The position numbers and the translations under genes were made by a program. This document shows positions 15,601-23,160 of a stretch of 64,000 nucleotides of DNA, one piece after another. The DNA comes from Haloactinopolyspora alba (lineage in GTDB: Bacteria; Actinomycetota; Actinomycetes; Jiangellales; Jiangellaceae). Each line of letters starts with the position of its first letter. Within the stretch, counting starts at the first letter, position 1. A model generated the notes under the pieces. It did not search any database. It had not been told where the DNA came from and worked only from the letters and a program-made list of their open reading frames with translations. The stretch lies in NCBI RefSeq assembly GCF_003014555.1, contig NZ_PYGE01000001.1, forward strand, positions 124,001 through 188,000, given 5' to 3'.

Positions 15601-18108
15601 CCACACCGCCCCGCCGGGATGCTCCACCTGGATCGTGTCGTCGTCGAGCAGCTCGGCCAGGAACCGCTCATGGGTGGCCGCATCGATCCACGCCGCCCCC
15701 AAACGCGCCTCAATATCCCCCGGCCCGAGATCGGCCGGCACCACCCGCCGCAATGCGGCCACGTTCACCGCGTAGCGGTCCGGGTCGGTCTCAGCGGCCT
15801 GCTCGGCGGTGGCGAGCTTTGCCCGGACGTTGCCGGACAGGTACTCCTCCGCCGTACGCAGGTCCTTGGTGTGCGGGTCGTCGTAGACGAGTTCCCCCAA
15901 CTGCGTCCGTGCGTCGGGCTCGCTGGTGCCGAGCAGCCGCGCGACCTCGGCGAGTTCGACCCGCCCGGCCGTGTCCAGCACGACCTGCAGCGCCTCGCCC
16001 GGGGTGTCCGCCCCCAGCACCGGGGCCCGCGGCGCCACCACCCGCTGGGACATCATCGTGGCCGGGGTCGCCGTCTGGGTGGCCTCGTCGAAGTGCTCCA
16101 GGCCCTTCACCAGCGCCGCGAACGGGTCGGTGCGGAAGATACGCATCACCGGCGGCGCCACCCGCGCCATCTTCAGCTCGCCCGTCTCGGGGTCGGTGCG
16201 GCCGGTCGGGCGGGTCGTGAACCGGTTGATCGGCCCGAACCGCGCCACATACGCCCTGTACCGCGACGCGAGATCGGCCCGCTGGGTCTCGATCTCGGGC
16301 GTGTCCTCACGGTCGGCGGCCTCGGCCGTCAACAGTGCCCGCGCGGCGTCCCGCAGTCCCAACAGAGCGGTCAGTTCGGCACGTTGGGTGCGCGGCACGT
16401 GCTGCTCGGCCAGCACCCCGTCGGTGACGACGCTGAAGGTGCCGTCGTCGTTGGCGACGAGGTGCCCGTCCCACAGCCCGTCCGGTGCCAACGCCACCGG
16501 CCGCGACCCCTCACGGGTGTCGTCGCGGCGTGGGGTCATGGTGAGCCCGTCACGGCGCGCGGCGTCCGCGACGTCGGCCAGTGCCGTGGTGAGCCGGCCC
16601 GGCAGCTGACCGAGGTCGGCGGTGACGTGCAGGGTCTGCTCGCCGTGCATGCCGTGCCCGACGCCGAGCTCACCCAAGATCCGGCCCGGGTGGTGGTCGA
16701 AGTACGAGTTCACCCGCACCACCTCGCCGTCGACCTCACGGGCGGCGACGGTCTCGAACAACGTCGACCGTGGTGGCGTGTCGTCGTCGCGGCGCCGGAA
16801 CACCAGCAGGTCCGTCACGACCTCGGTGCCGGCCGCGCGCCGGTGCGCCCCGGACGGCAACCGCACCGCGCCGAGGAGGTCAGCGAGCGCGTTCATCTCC
16901 CTGCGGGCGGCCGGGTTCTGCGCGTCCAGCGTGAAATGCGACGTCAGCACCGCCACCAGCCCGCCCGGGCGGGTCAGCCCGAGAGACTTGAGGATGGCGT
17001 GGTTGTGCAGCGCGTGCCCGCCCGGGTTGTGCCGCGGATCGTGCAGGCGCACGTTCGCGAACGGCACGTTGCCGATGGTCGCGTCGAAATGCCCGGCCGG
17101 GTAGCGGGTGTCGGCGAACGACTCCGCGGCCACCGTCGCGTCCGGATACAGCGCGGCCGCGACCCGCGCGGACGTCGGGTCCAGCTCCACCCCGACCATC
17201 TCGGCCGTGTCCGGAGCGAGGCCGACGAACGTGCCCGCCCCACAGCCCGGTTCCCACACCCGCCCACCGTCGAAGCCCAGCGCGGTGAGCAGGTCCCACA
17301 TCGCCCGCGCGTAGTCGGGGTCGGTGTAGTGCGCGTTGATGGTCGTCCTGCGTGCCGCGGTGTACGCGTCCTCGCCGAGCAGCTGGTGCAGGTGTTCGCG
17401 TTCGGTGCGCCAGTCGGTGTTGTGTTCGTCGAACAGTTGCGGCACGGCGCCCCAGCCGGACCAGCGCGCCAACGCCGCCTGCTCACTGGCGGTGGCGGCC
17501 CGGTTCTCGCGGTCCAGCGTGTCGAGTAGCGCGATCGCGTCGACGTTCGCTCGCACGCGCGCTTTCGCGCCGGATGGGGCGAGGTCGTCCTGGTGGGCCG
17601 GGCGGAACCGTGCCGGCGCGTCTACCGGCCCGGATCGTTCGCTGTCTCGTCCTCGGCGGTCCCGTTGTCCGAGTGGATCCTCCACAGGAACCGATCCATC
17701 TCGCTCGGCTCGTCCGGGTCCCCGAGCTCGTCCAGGTCTTCCGGGTCCTCCACCGTCGACCCGGTCGCCGGGTCGGTCAGCCACACCAGCTCGGCCAGCG
17801 CCACTTCCTCGGCCTGCAGCCTGGCCATGTTCAGCCGGCCCACCTTCGCCAGGTACTCCTCCCCGGCCGGGTCCGGGCCCGCCAGATGGTCCTGCAGCTG
17901 CTGGATCCGGGTCTCGACCTGCTCGCCCAAGGTCGAAAAGAACTCCGTCGGGTCCTCCAGCGCTGCTACCCGATCCGGGGCCGCCTGTTGCCAGTGCTTC
18001 TGCGCCATCTGCGCGTACCTGTTCATCACGCTCACTCTCCGTCCCTGCCCACAACGACTCCAGACTCAGCTGCCCGTCGATCTCCTGTTTCTGCTTGCGC
18101 CGCGGCAT
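12607..18108 (-). CDS. Giant DNA methylase-SNF2-like helicase fusion
   Basis: This open frame of 1833 codons encodes an N6-adenine-methylase-like domain (SAM motif WEPGCGAGTF near residue 281, IGNVPFANVRLHD near 344 in place of NPPF) and a superfamily-2 helicase. The helicase shows HEVGAGKTAEMVIG near 971, VVDELHDYKNL near 1134, GSTAKMGVGTNVQNR near 1445-1460 and REGRILRQGN near 1478. Such proteins are common on ICEs and phage-plasmids and are proposed to protect or process element DNA. The conserved body begins about residue 150 (RFRPAHQDDLAPSGAKARVRAN). Residues 30-150 are Gly/Pro/Arg-rich and lie over a second well-formed gene in another frame, so the true start is uncertain. The first codons (MPRRKQKQEIDGQLSLESLW) look genuine. 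Confidence 0.85.
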   Translation of the reverse strand: MPRRKQKQEIDGQLSLESLWAGTESERDEQVRADGAEALATGGPGSGSSAGGPDGVLFDLGRAGRDPDPAAAGPSGGPGPGRGGVPGEGGPAEHGQAAGRGSGAGRAGVADRPGDRVDGGGPGRPGRARGPGRAERDGSVPVEDPLGQRDRRGRDSERSGPVDAPARFRPAHQDDLAPSGAKARVRANVDAIALLDTLDRENRAATASEQAALARWSGWGAVPQLFDEHNTDWRTEREHLHQLLGEDAYTAARRTTINAHYTDPDYARAMWDLLTALGFDGGRVWEPGCGAGTFVGLAPDTAEMVGVELDPTSARVAAALYPDATVAAESFADTRYPAGHFDATIGNVPFANVRLHDPRHNPGGHALHNHAILKSLGLTRPGGLVAVLTSHFTLDAQNPAARREMNALADLLGAVRLPSGAHRRAAGTEVVTDLLVFRRRDDDTPPRSTLFETVAAREVDGEVVRVNSYFDHHPGRILGELGVGHGMHGEQTLHVTADLGQLPGRLTTALADVADAARRDGLTMTPRRDDTREGSRPVALAPDGLWDGHLVANDDGTFSVVTDGVLAEQHVPRTQRAELTALLGLRDAARALLTAEAADREDTPEIETQRADLASRYRAYVARFGPINRFTTRPTGRTDPETGELKMARVAPPVMRIFRTDPFAALVKGLEHFDEATQTATPATMMSQRVVAPRAPVLGADTPGEALQVVLDTAGRVELAEVARLLGTSEPDARTQLGELVYDDPHTKDLRTAEEYLSGNVRAKLATAEQAAETDPDRYAVNVAALRRVVPADLGPGDIEARLGAAWIDAATHERFLAELLDDDTIQVEHPGGAVWEVRGNKHSVAASSEWGTERMPAPAIVKAVLEQRPVQVTDETEDGKRVLNPVETAAAQEKAGLIQERFAEWVWQDPDRAAELQREYNDRFNAIVLRDYTTAGQHLTLPGLAETFEAREHQRTAVARMLAEPAVGLFHEVGAGKTAEMVIGAMELRRLGMVTKPAVVVPNHMLEQFTREWLQLYPTARVLAASSEDLRGEQRRVFVARCATNDWDAVVMTRGAFERIPVSADVEAAYQDREMATLRAMLDNSRAGHGLSVKRLEKKILAAEEQLKERLAGPRDPGISFEQTGIDYLVVDELHDYKNLRTVSNIRDAAIDGSRRASDLHMKTEYLRSRHGERVITGATATPIANSVTEAHVMQRYLRPDLLEDAGVGEFDAWAATFGQTVTEIEMAPAGGYRLQTRFAKFQNVPEMLTVWHVFADVKTADDLNLPTPALAPRDADGERAPVTVVVPAAGELTAYVNQLGERAEKVKSRAVDSSVDNMLMISTDGRKAALDMRLVTTEHPDAEATKLDTVADTVARIWKTHREDTFLIPGTDQVSQTRGALQIVFCDLATPSDEWNAYDELRDQLARRGMPREQVRFMHEAGNDTEKARLFAAARAGQVSVLVGSTAKMGVGTNVQNRAVALHHLDCPWRPADIAQREGRILRQGNQNPEVQIYRYVTEGSFDGYLWQTVERKARFIAQIMRGRLDVRSIDDVGDNALSFAEVKALAAGDPLVLDRANASAEVNRLQRLQRAHHRQLDHLRQRRDTATGLIEQCDRDRPLLEAAIARTTNTTGEAFAMTVDGARFTKRPDAAAAIADWALRVLPENARSPVELGEIGSLAGHTVEATYLPQPGLGQDAHVELRLRDVPASAATVSVDSICDPDTHGVVRVLENRVAAIGAELGKLDQQRASAVGERDTAEAGLDAPFKHETALTEARATLDRIDAEMAEHTTPADDGRPADQNETPDTQPPGGDLVNAAIHDALGLAGMTPPRPAHTGQGQMRPPGHGIGL
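17622..18026 (-). CDS. ICE-associated small protein nested in the methylase-helicase 5' end
   Basis: The 134-residue protein (MNRYAQMAQKHW start) contains DPTEFFSTLGEQVETRI, EEYLAKVGRLNMARLQAEEV and an acidic tail. It resembles small proteins encoded immediately before methylase-helicase genes in other actinobacterial ICEs, known to me as hypothetical proteins. Its composition and codon use are those of a real gene. In contrast, the overlapping frame of the larger ORF is low-complexity here. It may start at the ATG at 18026 or the GTG at 18035. Either the larger protein starts near 17640 and this gene precedes it, or both frames are translated. Confidence 0.7.
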   Translation of the reverse strand: MNRYAQMAQKHWQQAAPDRVAALEDPTEFFSTLGEQVETRIQQLQDHLAGPDPAGEEYLAKVGRLNMARLQAEEVALAELVWLTDPATGSTVEDPEDLDELGDPDEPSEMDRFLWRIHSDNGTAEDETANDPGR

Positions 18109-18140
18109 CAGCCACCACGTCTCCCCTCACGCCCGTGTCG

Positions 18141-18172
18141 GTCACAGACGTGGTGGACCACCCCCGCGCACA
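18141..18172 (-). promoter_or_regulatory. ICE leader motif, copy 4 (methylase-helicase)
   Basis: Toward the gene: TGTGCGC, 10-bp spacer, CACCA, CGTCT, GTGAC. It lies 32 bp before the ATG at 18108, the same distance as at ssb, which argues that transcription is meant to reach that start and not only the one at 18026. Confidence 0.6.
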
Positions 18173-18181
18173 CACCTCGAG

Positions 18182-18934
18182 CTACGCCCCTCGCCCGGTG
18201 AGCCGCCGAACCCGCTCGAGAATCTGCCCCAACCGGTCCGTCGCACTGTCGGCGTCTCCCGTGTCGGGCCGGTCGAGCAGGTCCACCAGGCATGCCGCCG
18301 CCGGCGCGGGACGGCCCGGGATCGGCGCCAGCGCGGCCGGCACCGACGCGGACACCACCCGCAGAGCCAGATTCCCCACCGCATCCTCGCTCAGGCCATG
18401 CGCGGCCACGACCGCGTCGACAGAGCCTTCGGGCACGTACACGTCGATCGCGTCACCCACCGGCGACGTCATCTCCCCCGCGCGAGCCAGGCCGCGGGGG
18501 CCGCCCAGGCTGACGCGGCCGTCATCGGCAAGCCGGTACGTTCCGGCACGGTCCAGGACGTAACTCCTGCGCACAGCACGACCAGCCAGCCACCGCGACC
18601 ACCCGTCCGCATCCGGCGCCGAGGACAAGTTCTCCCGCAGCCGCTGCCGCGCCGACCCAGCCACCGGCACCGCCGCCAGCAGCCCCGACAACCCGGACTG
18701 TTCCTGCCGGTCCAGCAGCGTGGCCGCGGCGAGCACCGCCCATGCATGCGCGGGCGTCACCGTCTGCCCCACCGTTGGCGCCTCGCGGCGCCGCTGTTCC
18801 ACCGACGCCGGGTCGAGCAGCCACACCCCAGAGACCCGCCGACCCCGCAGTGCCCCCTGCCGCAGCAGCTTGCGCACCCGGGTCTCGGACACGCCCAACA
18901 CCCGGGCCGCTTCGGATACCCCGATCCAGTCCAT
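18182..18934 (-). CDS. HTH DNA-binding protein, antitoxin-like architecture
   Basis: The 250-residue protein has an N-terminal MerR/excisionase-type helix-turn-helix (GVSEAARVLGVSETRVRKLLRQGALRG). The C-terminal alpha/beta region reads VLDRAGTYRLADDGRV, then DAIDVYVPEG and VGNLALRVVSA. The architecture resembles HTH-plus-effector antitoxin or regulator proteins, but no cognate toxin gene is adjacent. It starts at 18934 after GAGGG. It is divergent from the small zinc-protein genes at 19110; the region between them carries a leader motif. Confidence 0.65.
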   Translation of the reverse strand: MDWIGVSEAARVLGVSETRVRKLLRQGALRGRRVSGVWLLDPASVEQRRREAPTVGQTVTPAHAWAVLAAATLLDRQEQSGLSGLLAAVPVAGSARQRLRENLSSAPDADGWSRWLAGRAVRRSYVLDRAGTYRLADDGRVSLGGPRGLARAGEMTSPVGDAIDVYVPEGSVDAVVAAHGLSEDAVGNLALRVVSASVPAALAPIPGRPAPAAACLVDLLDRPDTGDADSATDRLGQILERVRRLTGRGA

Positions 18935-18987
18935 CCCTCGTGATTATTCCGCCTCCGGAACCTTCCCCGTGCGGTGGTCACGACGAA

Positions 18988-19019
18988 TGTGCGCGCCGGT
19001 GCGCCACCCAGTCAGTGAG
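18988..19019 (+). promoter_or_regulatory. ICE leader motif, copy 5 (divergent region)
   Basis: On the plus strand: TGTGCGC, 10-bp spacer, CACCC, AGTCA, GTGAG. This is the best match to the consensus and is near-identical to copy 1. It is 90 bp upstream of the plus-strand gene at 19110 and 53 bp upstream of the minus-strand gene at 18934; the orientation fits the former. Confidence 0.65.
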
Positions 19020-19109
19020 ACCCACCGAACCTGGACGGCGCCGACGGTGCAGCAACACCGCCGGCGCCCGGACACCAGCAAACGACCCCTTTACCCGGAG
19101 GTACCTGCG

Positions 19110-19499
19110 ATGCCCACCGAGCAGCCTACGCACCAGCACCAGCCGACGCCGGGCGGTCACTGCAGGGTCGACCGCGCCCCGCTCCCGCGCCGCGGCACTG
19201 GCGCTGCCACACAGTTGGACCTGTTCGGCGACGTCCTCGCCGCCGAGCAGCGCGACCAGCGCATCCTCCACGAGGCGGCCGCGTGGCGGGCCCGGTTCGA
19301 CCGAGTCGAATGGTCCTCACCGCTGCCGAACATCACACCCCGACTCGGGTACCGGTGCCCGGACCCCGACTGCCGCCAGGTCGAACCCGCCGCGTTCGTG
19401 CTCGCCATCAACCACGGATTCGACCCCGACACCCCCGGCCGCCAGCCACATCACGGCCGCTGCCACCGCGTCACCCGCCGAGGCGGTGACCACCAGTGA
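19110..19499 (+). CDS. Hypothetical zinc-binding protein
   Basis: The 129-residue product carries a Thr/Pro/His-rich N-terminus, a QLDLFGDVLAAE segment and a CPDPDC knuckle followed by HHGRCHR. Together these could bind one zinc ion. A strong GGAGGT ribosome binding site sits seven bases before the ATG. The stop overlaps the GTG of the next gene, forming a two-gene unit of small zinc proteins. No family was recognised. Confidence 0.6.
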   Translation: MPTEQPTHQHQPTPGGHCRVDRAPLPRRGTGAATQLDLFGDVLAAEQRDQRILHEAAAWRARFDRVEWSSPLPNITPRLGYRCPDPDCRQVEPAAFVLAINHGFDPDTPGRQPHHGRCHRVTRRGGDHQ

Positions 19500-19651
19500 G
19501 CACAAAGATCCTCACCCGCCAGATCTGCCTGAGCTGCCAGCGCCGCACACCGCACGAGGAACTACGCCGCGACGACGGCACCCACGTGCCCGGCAAGACC
19601 ATCCTCGTCTGCGAGACCTGCGGCATCGTCACCACCGCACCGAAGAGGTGA
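19496..19651 (+). CDS. 51-residue zinc-ribbon protein
   Basis: A GTG start overlapping the previous stop (GTGA) opens a 51-residue frame with CLSCQRR near residue 10 and CETCG near residue 40, a compact two-CxxC zinc ribbon. The coupling and metal motif support it as a real gene despite its size. Function unknown; possibly a partner of the preceding protein. Confidence 0.6.
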   Translation: MSTKILTRQICLSCQRRTPHEELRRDDGTHVPGKTILVCETCGIVTTAPKR

Positions 19652-19723
19652 GACGGTACGCCGACACTCGCGGTGGGTGCGTCGCGCCGCGGTCGGACAG
19701 TGTGATCAGTGACTCGCGTGGGT

Positions 19724-19855
19724 CTACTCGCCGCATGCGGTGCAGTACACGATCTCTTCGGAGCTGATCGGGTCGTCGTAGTAGACGGTGACGTCGTGCA
19801 CCGTGACGCGGCCGCAGTGTTCGCAGTGCTGGTGTCGGGTCGTGGCCAGTCGCAT
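19724..19855 (-). CDS. 43-residue zinc-ribbon protein
   Basis: Starting at the ATG at 19855, the short frame contains CEHCGR near residue 14 and CTACGE at the C-terminus, separated by an acidic strand-rich core (VTVYYDDPISSEEIV). This is a typical minimal zinc ribbon. It is convergent with the gene at 19496. No strong ribosome binding site is visible (AGAGG about 11 bases upstream). Confidence 0.5.
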   Translation of the reverse strand: MRLATTRHQHCEHCGRVTVHDVTVYYDDPISSEEIVYCTACGE

Positions 19856-20038
19856 GGTGTCGGTCCTCTGCCGCCGGGAAACGGAGGGTTGGCGGGTGTG
19901 CCTGTGACCTGCACGCTAGACACGCGGACGGCGAAATCTGGTCGCGATTTCTCGAGATTTCGCATGCTGGGTCTGTACGGGCGTTCGGTTGCTCCGTACC
20001 GTCAGGGACACGCCCAACTACCCCGGAAGGTGGCGACC

Positions 20039-20239
20039 ATGAAGCTCCGGTTCCTCTACTCCACCAGCCCTGGCGGCTCGTGCCCGACGCTGTACGAGAC
20101 CGACGACGGACGCATCGTCGTGCAGGGTTCCGCGCTCACCGACGCCGAAGCGCTGGATCAGCTGCGTGACGTCCTCGACGGCGAGACCGCGGTGGTTGTG
20201 CCGCGGGAACTGCTGGCCGGCTTCGACCCGAAAGCCTGA
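20039..20239 (+). CDS. 66-residue hypothetical, first gene of DUF6879/XRE operon
   Basis: It starts at the ATG at 20039 after GGAAGGTGG. The sequence KLRFLYSTSPGGSCPTLYET followed by VVQGSALTDAEALDQL and ETAVVVPRELL matches a small protein frequently found before DUF6879 and XRE/DUF5753 genes in Streptomyces and relatives. There is no catalytic motif. It is the first of three tightly spaced genes, with a 3-bp gap to the next. These triplets are thought to be regulatory cassettes. Confidence 0.72.
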   Translation: MKLRFLYSTSPGGSCPTLYETDDGRIVVQGSALTDAEALDQLRDVLDGETAVVVPRELLAGFDPKA

Positions 20240-20242
20240 CCG

Positions 20243-20782
20243 TTGGCCGGACTGATCACCGGCGACGCGTTCACCGACCTGTTCCGCGAGTTCGCCCACA
20301 CCGCGTACCGGCTCGAGGTCCGCCGGGCCTACGACACCGAGGCCGACGACACGCTGCCGCGCTTCCTCGCCGGCGAGGAACCGGACCTGCCGTGGTTCCA
20401 GCCGTGGTTGGACCTGATGGTCGAGCAGACCGGGCAGGGCAAACGGGTCGAGCGAGTCCGCGTCGTCGACGACCCGCCGTCGGACTACCTGCGGTTCGAG
20501 ATGTGGCTGAACCCGCACAACCAGGCCGCCGGCGAGGACATCCGTTACCTACACCGGCACACCGCGGCCCAGCTCGGGCTACCCGGCTACGACTACTGGC
20601 TGTTCGACTCCCGCATCCTCGCGAAGCTCGAGTTCGACGACGACGGCGACCGATTCCTCGGCGTCACCCTCGACGACACCCCGACCGAAGTCGTCACGCA
20701 CAACTACTGGCGCGACGCCGCCTGGCACTACGCCGAGACGTTCGACACCTACCAGCAGAGGATCAGCGCCGCCGCCCGGTGA
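20243..20782 (+). CDS. DUF6879 family protein
   Basis: The 179-residue product shows the family pattern: FREFAHTAYRLEVRRAYDT, then RVRVVDDPPSDYLRFEMW, AAGEDIRYLHR and YDYWLFDSRILAKLEFD. The start is TTG at 20243, three bases after the previous stop. DUF6879 genes are nearly always next to XRE/DUF5753 regulators, as here, and may act with them; no activity is known. Its stop overlaps the GTG of the regulator by 4 bp. Confidence 0.85.
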   Translation: MAGLITGDAFTDLFREFAHTAYRLEVRRAYDTEADDTLPRFLAGEEPDLPWFQPWLDLMVEQTGQGKRVERVRVVDDPPSDYLRFEMWLNPHNQAAGEDIRYLHRHTAAQLGLPGYDYWLFDSRILAKLEFDDDGDRFLGVTLDDTPTEVVTHNYWRDAAWHYAETFDTYQQRISAAAR

Positions 20783-21603
20783 CCAACTTCCAGACCGCAC
20801 GACACGCCCTCGGTGCACGGCTGCGCGAGCTGCGCACCGAGGCAGGTCTGACCGGACGCGACCTCGCGCATGTGCTCGCCTGGCCGGCGTCGAAGGTGTC
20901 CAAGCTCGAACTCGGCAAGCAGACACCCACCCGCGACGACCTCACCACCTGGGCCCGCGGCGTCGGCCAACCCACGGCGGCCGACGAACTGCACCAGCGG
21001 CTACGCACCCTCGAGTCACACTACGCCGCCTGGAAACGCCAGCTCGCCGCCGGCAACCGCGCCCGGCAGGAAGCCTGGGGCACTCTCGAGGACAACTCCC
21101 GGCAGGTGCTCAACCTCGAAACTGGGTGCATCCCCGGCCTGCTGCAGACCGCCGACTACGCCCGTGCCATGTTCACCCGGGTCGCCGACGTATACAACTC
21201 ACCCGTCGACGTCGACGAGGGTGTCGCGGCGCGGATGCGCCGCCAACAGATCCTGTACGAGCCCGGCCGCGAGTTCCACTTCTTGGTGCTCGAAAGCGCC
21301 CTACATATCCAGCTCGCCCCGCCGGAAGCGATGGCCGGCCAGCTCGACCGCCTCGCCGGCGCCGTCGGCGTCCCCAGCTTCACGTTCGGAATCATCCCGC
21401 TGGCCGCACCCATGCCCATCACACCGTTCCACGGCTGGTGGATCTACGACCGCAAGCTCGTCAAAGTCGAAACCGCCGCCGCCGAACTCACCATCACCGA
21501 CGAATCCGAAGTCGACATCTACCTACGACTCTGGGACCAGTTCACCGACATCGCCGTGTACGGCGCCGACGCACACCGCCTCATCGCCCGCGCTCACGAC
21601 TAG
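20779..21603 (+). CDS. XRE-family regulator with DUF5753 domain
   Basis: The 274-residue protein has an N-terminal helix-turn-helix (LGARLRELRTEAGLTGRDLA, then WPASKVSKLELGKQTPT) and the DUF5753 domain from about residue 95 (IPGLLQTADYARAMF). It also has FHFLVLESAL and the C-terminal strand region. In Streptomyces such proteins pair with small acidic partners (DUF397 or DUF6879) in BldB/WhiJ-like regulatory pairs. The GTG start is coupled to DUF6879. It is probably a DNA-binding repressor; its target is unknown. Confidence 0.9.
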   Translation: MTNFQTARHALGARLRELRTEAGLTGRDLAHVLAWPASKVSKLELGKQTPTRDDLTTWARGVGQPTAADELHQRLRTLESHYAAWKRQLAAGNRARQEAWGTLEDNSRQVLNLETGCIPGLLQTADYARAMFTRVADVYNSPVDVDEGVAARMRRQQILYEPGREFHFLVLESALHIQLAPPEAMAGQLDRLAGAVGVPSFTFGIIPLAAPMPITPFHGWWIYDRKLVKVETAAAELTITDESEVDIYLRLWDQFTDIAVYGADAHRLIARAHD

Positions 21604-21636
21604 CGATCACCCGTACCTGTGTTCGATAATGCGGTC

Positions 21637-21921
21637 ATGTCGGCCCAATACCACAACGAGGAGATGCCAGACCGCATCCCGAAGCAGAACCAAGGCCGCA
21701 TCCCCGTGATCGCCCGCCTGGTCGACGACGAGAACGGCGTGCACTACCGGCCCGCCGAAGCGCGCAGATGGACATCCACACACGTCATGGTCGACGTCCA
21801 CCACACCGGCGCCCTCGGCCGCGACCGACTTGCCTGGCTGCGCGCCCAAGATGTGCACCGCATCCTCCGCACTGAGCACACCGGATTGCCAATAGGCAGG
21901 TCCAACCGCCAACGAAACTAA
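21637..21921 (+). CDS. Hypothetical 94-residue ICE protein, probably leaderless
   Basis: The core IPVIARLVDDENG, WTSTHVMVDV and RLAWLRAQDVHRIL suggests a small beta-barrel-like protein of a type often seen after XRE/DUF5753 genes on mobile elements. A GATAAT hexamer lies about 7 bases before the ATG at 21637 and there is no ribosome binding site, which fits leaderless transcription from that ATG. A later ATG at 21664 follows GAGGAG and is an alternative. The transposon-like unit begins 30 bp after the stop. Confidence 0.6.
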   Translation: MSAQYHNEEMPDRIPKQNQGRIPVIARLVDDENGVHYRPAEARRWTSTHVMVDVHHTGALGRDRLAWLRAQDVHRILRTEHTGLPIGRSNRQRN

Positions 21922-21949
21922 CGAGCGAATCACCGCCCGAGCATGTCAG

Positions 21950-22336
21950 CTAGGGCGTGTCTCCCAACTCAGCGGCGTCGACGGGTGGTCCCTCGGCGGA
22001 CGCCACCATGGTATCGACGAGAGCGTCGATCCTGGCGGCCGCGGCCGTCAGCTGCTCGAGCCGGCGCGCGATGCGCTCTTGCTGTCCACGTACCTCATCG
22101 ATCATGCCGGCGCTGATGCGCCCCGTCGATTCGCAGCGCAGCAGCAGCGCGATGGAGCTGCTGGGCAAACCGGCCGAGTAGAGGCACTGGATCAGCCGCA
22201 CCCGGTCCGGCGCGTCCGTGGCGTAGACACGCTGCCCCGTCGGCGTGCGGTCGGCTGCGAGCAGTCGCTGCTCCTCGTAGTAGCGCAGCGACCGGATGCT
22301 CACACCCGTGGCGCGGGAGAGCTCTCCGATCCTCAT
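21950..22336 (-). CDS. MerR-family transcriptional regulator
   Basis: The 128-residue protein has the MerR winged helix (MRIGELSRATGVSIRSLRYY, EEQRLLAADRTPTGQRVY) and a coiled dimerisation helix. It lacks a cysteine-rich metal site, so the signal is probably organic or redox. The last residues (G-D-T-P) and the stop are encoded by the transposon's terminal inverted repeat, so the natural C-terminus has been replaced. It is divergent from the SDR gene, which it probably controls. Confidence 0.87.
   Translation of the reverse strand: MRIGELSRATGVSIRSLRYYEEQRLLAADRTPTGQRVYATDAPDRVRLIQCLYSAGLPSSSIALLLRCESTGRISAGMIDEVRGQQERIARRLEQLTAAAARIDALVDTMVASAEGPPVDAAELGDTP
21951..21964 (+). repeat. Left terminal inverted repeat with TA
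   Basis: The sequence TAGGGCGTGTCTCC is repeated exactly, in inverted orientation, at 24111-24124. TA is the expected target duplication for IS427-group IS5 elements and GGGCGTGTCTCC the terminal repeat. It lies at the outer side of the MerR gene, 1.2 kb from the transposase. Confidence 0.7.
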
Positions 22337-22356
22337 GTTCGATCCCTTCAACGGCT

Positions 22357-22387
22357 TGCCCCTTACATGGATGTTAGGTCCTACCGT
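22357..22387 (+). promoter_or_regulatory. MerR-type promoter/operator
   Basis: The imperfect dyad CCTTACAT-GG-ATGTTAGG (22361-22378) lies between TTGCCC (22357) and TACCGT (22382). These boxes are 19 bp apart, the long spacer typical of MerR-activated promoters. The site sits in the divergent gap between MerR and SDR. Box assignment is by eye. Confidence 0.55.
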
Positions 22388-22434
22388 CGGTGAAGCCTCG
22401 CAGACGACGAGGCGAGCCGACGAGAGGATGCTCG

Positions 22435-23151
22435 ATGAGACTCAGCGGACAGACCGCTTTTGTGACCGGCGCGAACCGAGGTATCGGGCGCGCATTCGTC
22501 TCAGGATTCCTGGCGCGGGGGGCGAGCAGGGTCTATGCCGGCGTGCGCGATCCGCTGTCGATCGATGACGAGCTGAGCCACGACCCGCGCGTGGAGGTCG
22601 TGCGCCTGGAGGTCACCGATCGCGGTGAGATCACCAGGGCCGCGGACGTAGCCAGCGACACCACCGTCCTGGTCAACAACGCCGGCGCCGTGGCATTTGA
22701 GTCGCTGCTCACGGGATCTCTCGAGACGGCGCGGCGACTGTTCGACACGAACGTGTTCGGGCCGTGGGAGCTCACCCGCGCCTTCGCGCCCGCGCTCCGC
22801 GCATCGCGCGGCGCAGTCGTCAACGTACTCTCGGCCATCGCGTGGTTCTCGCCGCCGCAGAACGGCGCCTACGGGGCGACGAAGTCGGCCGCGTGGAGCC
22901 TGTCCAATGGCCTCCGGTCGGAGCTCGCTCCGGCTGGCGTCCTGGTGCAGGGCCTGCACTTCGGCGCCGTCGACACGGACTTTTCCGCCGGATTCGACAT
23001 CCCGAAGATCGCGCCGGAAGACGTCGTGCGCGCATCGCTCGACGGACTGGAGGCGGGCACGGCCGAGGTGCTCGTCGACACCGAGAGCCGGGCCGCGAAG
23101 GCCGCGCTGACGGGTGAACCCAACGGCTACGTCCGGGCCATGGCGGGCTAG
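22435..23151 (+). CDS. Short-chain dehydrogenase/reductase (SDR)
   Basis: The 238-residue classical SDR has the nucleotide-binding TGANRGIGRAF near residues 8-18, LVNNAGAV near 80, a serine in LSAIAW and the catalytic YGATK near residues 146-150. It probably reduces a small carbonyl compound using NADP(H); the substrate is unknown. A GAGAGG ribosome binding site precedes the ATG at 22435; the longer frame to 22390 is not needed. Divergence from a MerR gene suggests induction by an electrophile or xenobiotic. The stop TAG sits exactly at the degenerate inner end of the IS. Confidence 0.9.
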   Translation: MRLSGQTAFVTGANRGIGRAFVSGFLARGASRVYAGVRDPLSIDDELSHDPRVEVVRLEVTDRGEITRAADVASDTTVLVNNAGAVAFESLLTGSLETARRLFDTNVFGPWELTRAFAPALRASRGAVVNVLSAIAWFSPPQNGAYGATKSAAWSLSNGLRSELAPAGVLVQGLHFGAVDTDFSAGFDIPKIAPEDVVRASLDGLEAGTAEVLVDTESRAAKAALTGEPNGYVRAMAG

Positions 23152-23160
23152 CCACGTCTC

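Noticed and set aside
14020-17529. Plus-strand open frame of 1169 codons
   Set aside because: It lies antisense to the methylase-helicase. Its product is Arg/Gly/His/Val-rich without motifs, a typical GC-rich shadow.
18934-19110. Toxin partner for the antitoxin-like HTH protein
   Set aside because: No open frame next to it resembles a nucleotidyltransferase or other toxin, so no toxin-antitoxin call was made.
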